Positions 52,422-59,317 of a stretch of DNA of 64,000 bases are shown piece by piece; the first letter of the stretch is position 1, and the number at the start of each line of letters is the position of its first letter. Origin of the DNA: Hymenobacter guriensis (GTDB lineage: Bacteria > Bacteroidota > Bacteroidia > Cytophagales > Hymenobacteraceae); assembly GCF_015773195.1 (NCBI RefSeq), contig NZ_JADWYK010000001.1, positions 372,001-436,000 of the forward strand, read 5' to 3'. The translations under genes were made by a program, and so were the position numbers. The notes beneath the pieces were generated by a model. That model was not told where the DNA came from. It did no database searches and worked only from the letters and a program-made list of their open reading frames with translations.

Positions 52422-53240
52422 CTAAGCCTTGCTGTTGGTGAGGAGTTCTACCATTTCCTCTGAAATACCGGTGGTGCTGAAGCCGCCGTCGTGCATGAGG
52501 TTCTGCATGGTTACGTAGCGCGTCAGGTCCGAGAACAAACTCACGCAATAGTCGGCGCAGGCTTCGGCGGGCGCGTTGCCGAGCGGCGACATGCGCTCGG
52601 CGTACTCGTAGAACGCATCGAAGCCGCTGATGCCGGTGCCGGCCGACGTTTTGGTGGGCGACTGCGAAATGGTATTCACGCGCACTTTCTTGAGCTTGCC
52701 GAGGCGCTGGCCATAGCTGCGAGCAATGCTTTCGAGCACGGCTTTGGCCTGCGACATGTCGGTGTAGTCGAGGAAGGCGCGCTGGGCGGCAATATAGCTC
52801 AGGGCTACCACTGAGCCCCATTCGTTGAAGGCGTCCTGCTTCTCGGCCACGGCCAGCATGCGGTGCAGCGACAGCGCCGACACGTCCAGCGTTTTCTGGA
52901 ACCACTCGTAGTTCAGCTCGCCGTAGTGCTTGCCCTTGCGGATGTTGGTGCTCATGCCGATGCTGTGCAGCACGAAATCGATTTTGCCGCCAAAGTGCTC
53001 CTGCGTACCGCTGAACAGCTTTTCCAGGTCGTCCATCGACGTCGCGTCGGCCGGGATAATCGGCGCCTCGCACTCTTCCGACAGCTTGTTGATTTCGCCC
53101 ATGCGCATGGCGAGCGGGGCATTGGTGAGCACGAAGCGCGCCCCTTCGGCGTAGGCTTTCTGCGCTACTTTCCAGGCAATGGAACGTTCATCAAGGGCGC
53201 CGGAAATGATACCGACTTTGCCAGCGAGTAGATTAGGCAT
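52422..53240 (-). CDS. fabI: Enoyl-[acyl-carrier-protein] reductase (NADH)
   Basis: 272-residue SDR-type enzyme for the last step of each fatty acid elongation round. FabI-specific features: the GIISGALDERSIAW N-terminal variant of the glycine motif, YAEGARFVLTNAP, HSIGMSTNIRKGKHY, and the catalytic Tyr-x6-Lys in LDYTDMSQAKAV. The C-terminal MQNLMHDGGFSTTGIS segment is the substrate-loop region. Normal length. It follows recN on the same strand; the gap holds an 8-mer repeat palindrome. Confidence 0.96.
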   Translation of the reverse strand: MPNLLAGKVGIISGALDERSIAWKVAQKAYAEGARFVLTNAPLAMRMGEINKLSEECEAPIIPADATSMDDLEKLFSGTQEHFGGKIDFVLHSIGMSTNIRKGKHYGELNYEWFQKTLDVSALSLHRMLAVAEKQDAFNEWGSVVALSYIAAQRAFLDYTDMSQAKAVLESIARSYGQRLGKLKKVRVNTISQSPTKTSAGTGISGFDAFYEYAERMSPLGNAPAEACADYCVSLFSDLTRYVTMQNLMHDGGFSTTGISEEMVELLTNSKA

Positions 53241-53243
53241 GAG

Positions 53244-53397
53244 GTGAAGTGGTGAAGTGGTGAGGTGGTGAGTTGCAGCCGTTGGCTATAGCCTGGACTA
53301 CGCTGCTGCCGCTGCTTTACGCCTCAGATGAGTGGTTAGCGGCCGCCAAGTTAGCTATTCACTTCTTCACAATCTCACCACTTCACAATTTCACCGC
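53244..53397. repeat. Inverted repeat built from 8-nt units between recN and fabI
   Basis: On the plus strand, four contiguous 8-mers (GTGAAGTG, GTGAAGTG, GTGAGGTG, GTGAGTTG) fill 53244-53275. At 53358-53397 five reverse-complement-type units (TTCACTTC, TTCACAAT, CTCACCAC, TTCACAAT, TTCACCGC) run in phase. The last one ends on the first base of the recN stop codon on the minus strand. The middle (53276-53357) has no coding character. Confidence 0.85.
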
Positions 53398-55070
53398 TAG
53401 CCCACTAATTCCTCTCCGCGCATGGCCAGCAGCTCGCGTGCACTTTGATAAGCATGCTGGCTGGGGTTGGCGCCAGAAATCATCTGGGCAATTTCCCGGA
53501 TACGCTCATCCAGGCTCAGCAGACGGATGCGGCTTACGGTGCGGTCGGCGCGGTCTTCCTTGTACACGAAGTAGTGCGCGTCGCCGGCGGCGGCCATCTG
53601 CGGCAGGTGCGAAATGGCAATCAACTGGTGCTTCTGCGCCATTTGCTGCATCATCCGGCCTACTTTCACCGCAATTTCCCCGCTGATGCCAGTGTCGATT
53701 TCATCGAATACTATCGTGGGCAGGGCCGTTTTATCTGCCAGCATGTACTTGATGCACAGCATCAGGCGGGAGAACTCCCCGCCGGAGGCGGCCTTGCTCA
53801 GCGTCTGGGGCTGGGCGCCTTTATTGGCCGTAAACAGGATGCTCACTACGTCGATGCCGCTGGCAGCGGGCTGGCCGGTGCTGTGCTGCACCACGATGCG
53901 CGAGTGCGGCATGCCCAGCTCTACTAGCAGCAGGGCCAGCTCCCGCTCAAACTTGGGGAAGGACTTTTGCCGAGCTTCCGACAGCTTAGCGGCCTGGCGC
54001 GTTACGGTGGCCAGGGCGCCATCAGCGTCTTTGCGCAGGCGGGAAATTTCCTTGTCCAGGTTCAGCACCGAACTGACTTTGCGGCGCAGCTCGTCGCGCA
54101 CCAGCAGCAGGCCGTCCACGTCGCGCACCTGGTGCTTGCGCTGCAGGTTGTAGAGCACGTTCAGGCGGCTCTGCAGCTCATCAATGCGCACTGGGTCGCC
54201 CTCGGTGCGCCGCTCGGTGTCTTCCACCTCACCGGCAATGTCGCGCAGCTCAATCAGGCAGGAGTCGAGCCGCTCTTTCAGCTCGCGCAGGCCGCTGGCA
54301 AACCCCGCCACTTGACCCAGCAGGTGGCTAGCTTCCTTGAGGCTGCCCGTGGCGCAGTACTCGCCATCCGACAAGGCCTGCAGGGCGTGCGTGAGCTTGA
54401 ACTTGATTTCCTCGGCGTGCTCCAGCTGCTTGATTTCCTGTTCCAGCGCTTCCTGGTCCTCGCCATCAAGGCGGGCGTCTTCCAGCTCACTGAGCAGGAA
54501 GCTGTGGTAATCCAGCTCCTTGTTGGCCTGCGCTACCTGTCCTTCCAGCGTTTTCAGGTCGGCTTCCAGCTTTCGGTACTGCCGGTAGCTGCTGCCGTAC
54601 TGGGCGCGGGTGGGCACCAGGTTGGCATAGAGGTCGAGCAGGTTGAGCTGGAATACCGCGTCGCCGAGCAGCAGCGTGTCGTGCTGGGAATGGATGTCCA
54701 TCAGGTTGGCCCCGATGGTGCGCAGCGTTTCCAGCGTTACGGGCGTATCGTTGATGAACGCGCGCGACTTGCCGGCCGGACTGATTTCGCGGCGCAGGAT
54801 GCACTGCGCGTCGTAGTCCAGGTCTTCTGACTCGAAAATGTCCTGGAGCTGATAGCCGGAAATATCAAACTGGCCCTCAATCACGCATTTGTGCGCGGTG
54901 TTGAACAGCAGCTTGGAATCGGCCCGGTTGCCGAGCAGCAATCCAATGGCACCCAGCATGATGGACTTACCAGCGCCGGTTTCGCCGGTAATAATATTGA
55001 GCAGGGCCGAGGGCCGGAGCTCAAGCTGCTCGATAAGAGCGTAGTTCTGAATTCGGAGGTCAACGAGCAT
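53397..55070 (-). CDS. recN: DNA repair protein RecN
   Basis: 557 residues from ATG 55070 (MLVDLRIQNYALIEQLEL), the normal RecN beginning; the frame stays open 28 codons upstream without similarity. An SMC-like ATPase for double-strand break repair: N-terminal Walker A GETGAGKS at about 32-39, a long coiled coil (about 150-370), and the C-terminal signature KAASGGEFSRLMLCIKYMLA with Walker B TIVFDEIDTGISG. Followed by fabI through the 8-mer palindrome; preceded by the porD-like gene. Confidence 0.96.
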   Translation of the reverse strand: MLVDLRIQNYALIEQLELRPSALLNIITGETGAGKSIMLGAIGLLLGNRADSKLLFNTAHKCVIEGQFDISGYQLQDIFESEDLDYDAQCILRREISPAGKSRAFINDTPVTLETLRTIGANLMDIHSQHDTLLLGDAVFQLNLLDLYANLVPTRAQYGSSYRQYRKLEADLKTLEGQVAQANKELDYHSFLLSELEDARLDGEDQEALEQEIKQLEHAEEIKFKLTHALQALSDGEYCATGSLKEASHLLGQVAGFASGLRELKERLDSCLIELRDIAGEVEDTERRTEGDPVRIDELQSRLNVLYNLQRKHQVRDVDGLLLVRDELRRKVSSVLNLDKEISRLRKDADGALATVTRQAAKLSEARQKSFPKFERELALLLVELGMPHSRIVVQHSTGQPAASGIDVVSILFTANKGAQPQTLSKAASGGEFSRLMLCIKYMLADKTALPTIVFDEIDTGISGEIAVKVGRMMQQMAQKHQLIAISHLPQMAAAGDAHYFVYKEDRADRTVSRIRLLSLDERIREIAQMISGANPSQHAYQSARELLAMRGEELVG

Positions 55071-55212
55071 AATCCGCGCACAAACGGGCTCCTGACCCGT
55101 GATTAGCACCCAACAAATGGCCGACAACTCGCCCGAGTGCGGCCCGCTAATCACAAAGCTACTAACTCAATTAGTGAGTTGCTAAATTTTTTATTTTGGG
55201 TGCGGATTTTGG

Positions 55213-55244
55213 ACGTCATTCCTCGGCTACGCTCGGAATGACGT
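55213..55244. repeat. Dispersed palindromic repeat (GTCATTCC ... GGAATGAC)
   Basis: ACGTCATTCC (55213-55222) pairs with GGAATGACGT (55235-55244) around TCGGCTACGCTC. It lies in the gap between the porD-like stop and recN start and is of a kind I recall as dispersed in many copies in Hymenobacter-type genomes; only one full copy is in this window. Confidence 0.65.
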
Positions 55245-55265
55245 TCTGTTGTCTCTGCCTCTGCC

Positions 55266-56180
55266 CTACCGCTTCAGAATGGTCTGGTACTTGGCCGCGT
55301 TGGTAGGGTCTACCTCGTTGAGCATGGTCACCACGGCTTCTTTCTGGCTTTGCTCGGGACTGGTCCGGAACACGTTGGCAATTTCATCGGCTTTCGACTC
55401 GAAGAAGGCCCGCACGATAAGCGTACCGGGCCGCCGCACTGCTGCCTGCTGAATGCCCGCCAGCCCCGTCTGGATGCTGGCGCGGGCGTCGTTGGGCTTT
55501 TCCACGAAGATGTCCAGGCCCTGGCGGTAGTAGGCATACAGCGCCGAGCGGCAGTCTTTCAGCTGTGGGTCCTGCAGGTTGTTGAGCAGCCAGTAGCGGT
55601 TGCGCGACTCCCCATCCTTCCAGCCCTTGTCGTTTTCCAGGGTCTGGCTGGCCGCGTTGTTCACGATACGCTGGGCCAGGTCGTAGTAGGGCGAGCCGCC
55701 CATGGGCGCAAACGTGTCGTGGTCCAGCCCGATCATCAGGTAAGCATAAAAGCTCAGCAGGGACGACAGGTTGGAAGTAAACGACGTTTCGGAGTAGTCG
55801 AGCGGGTTTTGGGGCGAGTAGTTGAACACCCACCCTTTATCGGAAAACGAGAAAACGTTGGTTTCGTAGCTGGTGCCGTACACCGGGCGCGTGCTCACCA
55901 GCACGGCCGTGGCCTGGTAGGTGCCCGCCTGTGGCACGCTGTTGATGCCAATGTAGAGCTTGCAGCGGATGCGCTCCTCAGGCCGGTAGGTTTCGTTCGT
56001 CCAGCGGCGCGTGTTTAGGAACTGGGTAATGTCTTTCTGCATCTGCGTGACCAACTGCCGGTCGGCAATGTTCACGTTTTCGGTGTTGACAGTGACCTCG
56101 CAGTTCAGCTCCTGGGCCGCGGCCAGCTGGGGCAGCGCACTCAGGAAACTCAGCAAACAAATCAGCAAATATTTACGCAT
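55266..56180 (-). CDS. porD: DUF4835 family protein, PorD-like (type IX secretion-associated)
   Basis: 304 residues with a signal peptide (LLICLLSFLSALPQLAAAQ). The mature part opens with ELNCEVTVNTENVN and contains TRRWTNETYRPEERIRC and the conserved FYAYLMIGLDHDTFAPMGGSPYYDLAQRIV block (about 145-175). This is DUF4835, which I recall is named PorD in F. johnsoniae; a profile search should confirm. The place between coaB and recN is the normal one in Bacteroidota. It overlaps the coaB stop by 8 nt, so the two are coupled. Confidence 0.85.
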   Translation of the reverse strand: MRKYLLICLLSFLSALPQLAAAQELNCEVTVNTENVNIADRQLVTQMQKDITQFLNTRRWTNETYRPEERIRCKLYIGINSVPQAGTYQATAVLVSTRPVYGTSYETNVFSFSDKGWVFNYSPQNPLDYSETSFTSNLSSLLSFYAYLMIGLDHDTFAPMGGSPYYDLAQRIVNNAASQTLENDKGWKDGESRNRYWLLNNLQDPQLKDCRSALYAYYRQGLDIFVEKPNDARASIQTGLAGIQQAAVRRPGTLIVRAFFESKADEIANVFRTSPEQSQKEAVVTMLNEVDPTNAAKYQTILKR

Positions 56181-56823
56181 GGGGCGAAATTCGGGTCAGC
56201 ACGGCCTGCACGATGTCGTGGGCCACGGCGGCTTTGGGTTTCAGCCCGAAGATAGTCTTTTGCCCGTCGGCGGCCAGCAAGGTCACTTTGTTGGTGTCGT
56301 GCTGGAAACCAGCGCCGGCGTCGCGCAGGGAGTTCAGCACCACCAAGTCGAAGTTCTTGCGGCGCAGCTTGCCCAAGGCGTGTTCTTCTTCGTGCTCGGT
56401 TTCCAACGCAAAACCCACGGAAAATTGTTCGGGCCGCTTGGTTTTTCCCAGCGTGGCGGCAATGTCCACGTTCTTCACCAGCTCCAGCGTGAGCGTGTCG
56501 CCGGACTTCTTGATTTTCTCCGGAGCCACAGTAGCCGGCCGGTAGTCGGCCACGGCGGCGGCAAAAACCCACACATCGGCGGTGGGTGCCTCGGCCGAGG
56601 CGGCGGCATACATTTCGGCAGCCGTTTGCACGCGCATTGTGCGTATGCGCGGGTCCGTGGGGTCAGGCAGGTTAGTGGGGCCGCTGATGAGCGTCACGTC
56701 GGCGCCAGCGGCCGCAAAGGCTTCGGCCAGTGCGTAGCCCATTTTGCCGGTGCTGTGGTTGCCGATGAAGCGTACCGGGTCCAGCGGTTCGTAGGTAGGG
56801 CCGGCGGTGAGAAGAACGCGCAT
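56173..56823 (-). CDS. coaB: Phosphopantothenate-cysteine ligase domain (CoaB), as a separate gene
   Basis: 216 residues from ATG 56823 (MRVLLTAGPTYEPLDPVRFIGN). It joins 4'-phosphopantothenate and cysteine in CoA synthesis. Complete CoaB motifs: GNHSTGKMG, AAAVADYRP, KIKKS, LVKNVDI and GFALETE. CoaB is normally the second half of a fused CoaBC. An in-frame ATG at 56850 would add MFFTAILKN from AT-rich sequence; I prefer 56823, where GC-rich coding sequence begins. An AT-rich foreign gene separates it from coaC. Confidence 0.93.
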   Translation of the reverse strand: MRVLLTAGPTYEPLDPVRFIGNHSTGKMGYALAEAFAAAGADVTLISGPTNLPDPTDPRIRTMRVQTAAEMYAAASAEAPTADVWVFAAAVADYRPATVAPEKIKKSGDTLTLELVKNVDIAATLGKTKRPEQFSVGFALETEHEEEHALGKLRRKNFDLVVLNSLRDAGAGFQHDTNKVTLLAADGQKTIFGLKPKAAVAHDIVQAVLTRISPHA

Positions 56824-56854
56824 GTTTTTTAATATAGCTGTAAAGAACAAGCAG

Positions 56855-57343
56855 TTATACGTACTTTAAACCAAGCTCATTTATATCAATATTAAATTTT
56901 TTCCACTGCTTTAAATCTATAGAATCGCCATTAATTTCAGTTATCCAATTAATACCAGGAACTATGATTGTTTTCTCTACTGTGCGCCTTCTATAACTAC
57001 CAGCACCAGGATTCATCATCTGAAATTCAATGATTCTATTTTTCAAATATATATTCTGATAGAGAATAGTTTGAGTTTGCCATGCGAATACCGCCATGAT
57101 ACCTTTAACAAAAGACATAGCACATATCCATAAGACAAAAAGAAAAAAAGAAAGCTTGAGTTTATATACAAGCTGATTATCTAGCATGTATAAAAAAAGG
57201 AAAGCACTTAGGAGAGTGACACTTAATACCCAAGTAGCAAATCGTATTTCAAGCCCAGTAAATACATTCAAAAGCAGAATTATAAATAAAATAAAAGCAC
57301 ATGCCCAAATAATTTTTTCAAATGCCGTTTCTGATAAATTCAT
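56855..57343 (-). CDS. AT-rich orphan membrane protein inserted between coaC and coaB
   Basis: 162 residues with three predicted transmembrane helices (about 11-31, 36-55, 63-88). A C-terminal soluble domain of about 75 residues contains YRRRTVEKTIIVPGINWITEI. No family recognised. GC is far below the neighbours (16 of 60 bases at 57121-57180, against 41 of 60 at 57541-57600). Same strand as the flanking coa genes, 32 nt after the coaC stop and 31 nt before the coaB ATG. It looks like a foreign gene placed exactly at the domain border. No transposase or clear target duplication is visible. Confidence 0.8.
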   Translation of the reverse strand: MNLSETAFEKIIWACAFILFIILLLNVFTGLEIRFATWVLSVTLLSAFLFLYMLDNQLVYKLKLSFFLFVLWICAMSFVKGIMAVFAWQTQTILYQNIYLKNRIIEFQMMNPGAGSYRRRTVEKTIIVPGINWITEINGDSIDLKQWKKFNIDINELGLKYV

Positions 57344-57375
57344 TTGAGTAGCAGTATAAACTAACGATAATATAC

Positions 57376-57933
57376 CTACTTACGCAATAAAAATGCTTCC
57401 AACTCCACCACAATCTGCTCCGGCTCCTGCATGCGGCCGGGTCCTTCGAGGCCGCTGGCTAGTTCCCCAGCGGGTGAGTCGAAGATGTAGTTACCATAGG
57501 AGCGCAGCCGGCGCAGGTTTTCCTGGGTGGCCGGGTGCTGGTACATATCCAGGTCCATGGCCGGGGCCAGCAGCACGGGGCAGCGGGCCGAGAGGTACAC
57601 GGCCGCCAGCAGTGAAGGGCAGTGGCCTTGCGCCAGCTGGGCCAGCGTGTTGGCCGAGGCGGGCGCAATCAGCAGGGCATCGGCCCAGAGGCCCAGGGCC
57701 ACGTGGTTGTGCCACTCCCCGGTGGCTTCGCTTTTCAGAAAGCCCGTGAGAACCGGCTTTTTGGAAAGCGTACTGAGTGTAAGGGGCGTAATAAAGGCCG
57801 CAGCCGAGGTAGTCAGGATTACCTGTACCTCGGCTCCGGCCTTCACGAGCAGCCGCACCAGGGCGGCACTCTTATACGCGGCGATGCTCCCGCACACGCC
57901 CAGCAAAATCTTCCGACCGTGCAGCGACGACAT
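57376..57933 (-). CDS. coaC: Phosphopantothenoylcysteine decarboxylase domain (CoaC), as a separate gene
   Basis: 185 residues, flavin-dependent, converting 4'-phosphopantothenoylcysteine to phosphopantetheine. Motifs: GSIAAYKSAALVRLL, the active-site His in EWHNHVALG, IAPASANTLAQLAQG (FMN), and the PAMDLDMYQHPA loop. It ends after VVELEAFLLRK with its own stop, at the point where fused CoaBC proteins continue into CoaB. The last codons are unusually AT-rich, suggesting that the border of the AT-rich insert lies at about 57390. Starts 26 nt after the rpoZ stop. Confidence 0.94.
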   Translation of the reverse strand: MSSLHGRKILLGVCGSIAAYKSAALVRLLVKAGAEVQVILTTSAAAFITPLTLSTLSKKPVLTGFLKSEATGEWHNHVALGLWADALLIAPASANTLAQLAQGHCPSLLAAVYLSARCPVLLAPAMDLDMYQHPATQENLRRLRSYGNYIFDSPAGELASGLEGPGRMQEPEQIVVELEAFLLRK

Positions 57934-57959
57934 CTGGCGCGGGGCTTAGCTAGCTGAAA

Positions 57960-58292
57960 TTATTCGGCGGCGGGCTCTTCAGCGGCCGGCGTGCGGAAGT
58001 GAATTTTTCCTTCCAGAAACTCTTCTACGGCCAGGTTGGTGGGCTTGGGCAGCCGCTCGTAGTGCTTGCTGATTTCGATCTGCTCGCGGTTTTCGAACAC
58101 TTCCTCCAGGTTGTCGACCGTAGTAGCAAACTCGGCCAGTTTGCCGTTCAGCTCCTCTTTCAGCTTCACCGAAATCTGGTTGGCGCGCTTGGAGATGATG
58201 GCAATGCTTTCGTACACGTTGCCGGTTTCGTGGGTGAAATCCGACATGTTGCGCGTCACGATGGAAGCAGGTACGTTGTTCGGGCTTTTCAT
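57960..58292 (-). CDS. rpoZ: RNA polymerase omega subunit (RpoZ/RpoK-like)
   Basis: 110 residues from ATG 58292 (MKSPNNVPASIVTRNMSDFT). Helix pattern GNVYESIAIISKRANQISVKLKEEL matches the omega/Rpb6 core; the C-terminal tail LAVEEFLEGKIHF is the Bacteroidota form. Omega helps assembly and stability of RNA polymerase. Between bamD and coaC on the same strand, as in other Bacteroidota. The frame is open upstream of this ATG without similarity. Confidence 0.9.
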   Translation of the reverse strand: MKSPNNVPASIVTRNMSDFTHETGNVYESIAIISKRANQISVKLKEELNGKLAEFATTVDNLEEVFENREQIEISKHYERLPKPTNLAVEEFLEGKIHFRTPAAEEPAAE

Positions 58293-58429
58293 CTTATCTA
58301 ATGTGTTGGAGGTGCAAAATGTGAAAAGAATGTGACGAACAGGCTGCGGAATATAAGGAAAAAGGAAAGCCACCCGAGTGGTGACTACTCATTTCTCACC
58401 TTATACACATTGCAACCACATTCCGCCCA

Positions 58430-59263
58430 TTATTTAGCCGTTGCCGCAGTGGCGTCGACCGGTTTGAGTTTGGCAATTTCGGCGCGGGCCGCGTTATACA
58501 TGGTTTCGGCAGTCTTCAGGTTTGCGCTCTGCGGAAAGCTGTCGATGAAGTTCTGGTAGAAGGCTACCACTTCCAGGTACCGCTCCCGCTGCTTTTCCTC
58601 CACGCTTTCTTTGGCGTACTCGTACTGGGCCGTGAGCTTCATATACGCCGCCTGCTCGCTGTAGGCCGAAGCCGGAAACTGCTGCTGAAACGTATTGAAA
58701 GCCACTACAGCCGCCTGGTTGTAACGCAACTGAAAGTACAGCCGGGCGCTTTCGAAGGCCTTATTTTCAAGCTTGGTTTGCAGCTCCGTCGACATATTCT
58801 CGGCTTCGGGCCGGAACTTGCTTTCGGGGTATTGGTTCAGGAAGTCCTGAATGGACTCGATGGCCGTGTAGGTATTGGTCTGGTCCAGCTCAAACTCCGG
58901 TGAGTCCCGAAACAACGACTTGGCGTGCATGAAGCGGGCTTCCTCCACCAGCGCCGAGGAGCTGTAGGTTTCGGCAAACTGCTGGAAGTAGTAGGCGCTC
59001 AGCGTATAGTTGCCGCCTTGGAAGTTGGTGTTGGCAAAGTAGAAATCGGCCTTCTCCGCCTCAGGACGGCCTTTCAGCAGCGGAATCAGCTCTTCCAGCA
59101 GGGTACCGGCCCGGGCATAGTCGCCTTTCTCGTAGTACTCAATAGCGGCGGTGTACTTTTTGTTCACATCGTCGCTCTTGAGCAGCTTTTGGTAGCCGCT
59201 GCAAGCCCCCAGCAGCAGCGTGCTGAGCAACAGAACAAATACGAGAGGTCGTTGGAAAAGCAT
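58430..59263 (-). CDS. bamD: Outer membrane assembly lipoprotein BamD
   Basis: 277 residues. Lipobox LLLGACSGYQK (Cys21 region) anchors it in the outer membrane, where it works with BamA in beta-barrel insertion. Five TPR-like repeats follow (e.g. AIEYYEKGDYARAGTLLEEL, SAYYFQQFAETYSSS, AIESIQDFLNQYPES). The C-terminal tail is Ala/Lys-rich. It has its own promoter in the gap after the OstA-like gene, and rpoZ follows 137 nt downstream. Confidence 0.95.
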   Translation of the reverse strand: MLFQRPLVFVLLLSTLLLGACSGYQKLLKSDDVNKKYTAAIEYYEKGDYARAGTLLEELIPLLKGRPEAEKADFYFANTNFQGGNYTLSAYYFQQFAETYSSSALVEEARFMHAKSLFRDSPEFELDQTNTYTAIESIQDFLNQYPESKFRPEAENMSTELQTKLENKAFESARLYFQLRYNQAAVVAFNTFQQQFPASAYSEQAAYMKLTAQYEYAKESVEEKQRERYLEVVAFYQNFIDSFPQSANLKTAETMYNAARAEIAKLKPVDATAATAK

Positions 59264-59271
59264 AAGGGGCG

Positions 59272-59303
59272 CAAAGGTAACGGATTACAGGGGCCGAATC
59301 AAA
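59272..59303 (-). promoter_or_regulatory. Promoter of bamD (TTTG-N20-TACCTTTG)
   Basis: Minus strand: TTTG (59303-59300), a 20-nt spacer, and TACCTTTG (59279-59272), a full match to the Bacteroidota consensus. Only 8 nt separate the box from the bamD ATG (59263), so the leader is at most a few bases. Confidence 0.65.
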
Positions 59304-59317
59304 TCGGCCGGATTGGG

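Noticed and set aside
53244-53397. CRISPR array as an explanation for the regular 8-mers
   Set aside because: Units are contiguous without spacers, and the two arms are inverted; no cas genes in the window.
53967-54830. Plus-strand frame inside recN
   Set aside because: Antisense to the RecN coiled coil; the Leu/Gln/Val-rich translation is a by-product of that coil.
56824-57390. Insertion sequence between coaC and coaB
   Set aside because: No transposase, no terminal inverted repeats and no target duplication that I could find; the protein is a membrane protein.
56173-57933. Sequencing frameshift as the cause of the coaB/coaC split
   Set aside because: The halves are separated by about 550 bp of AT-rich coding sequence with its own start and stop, which a frameshift cannot create.
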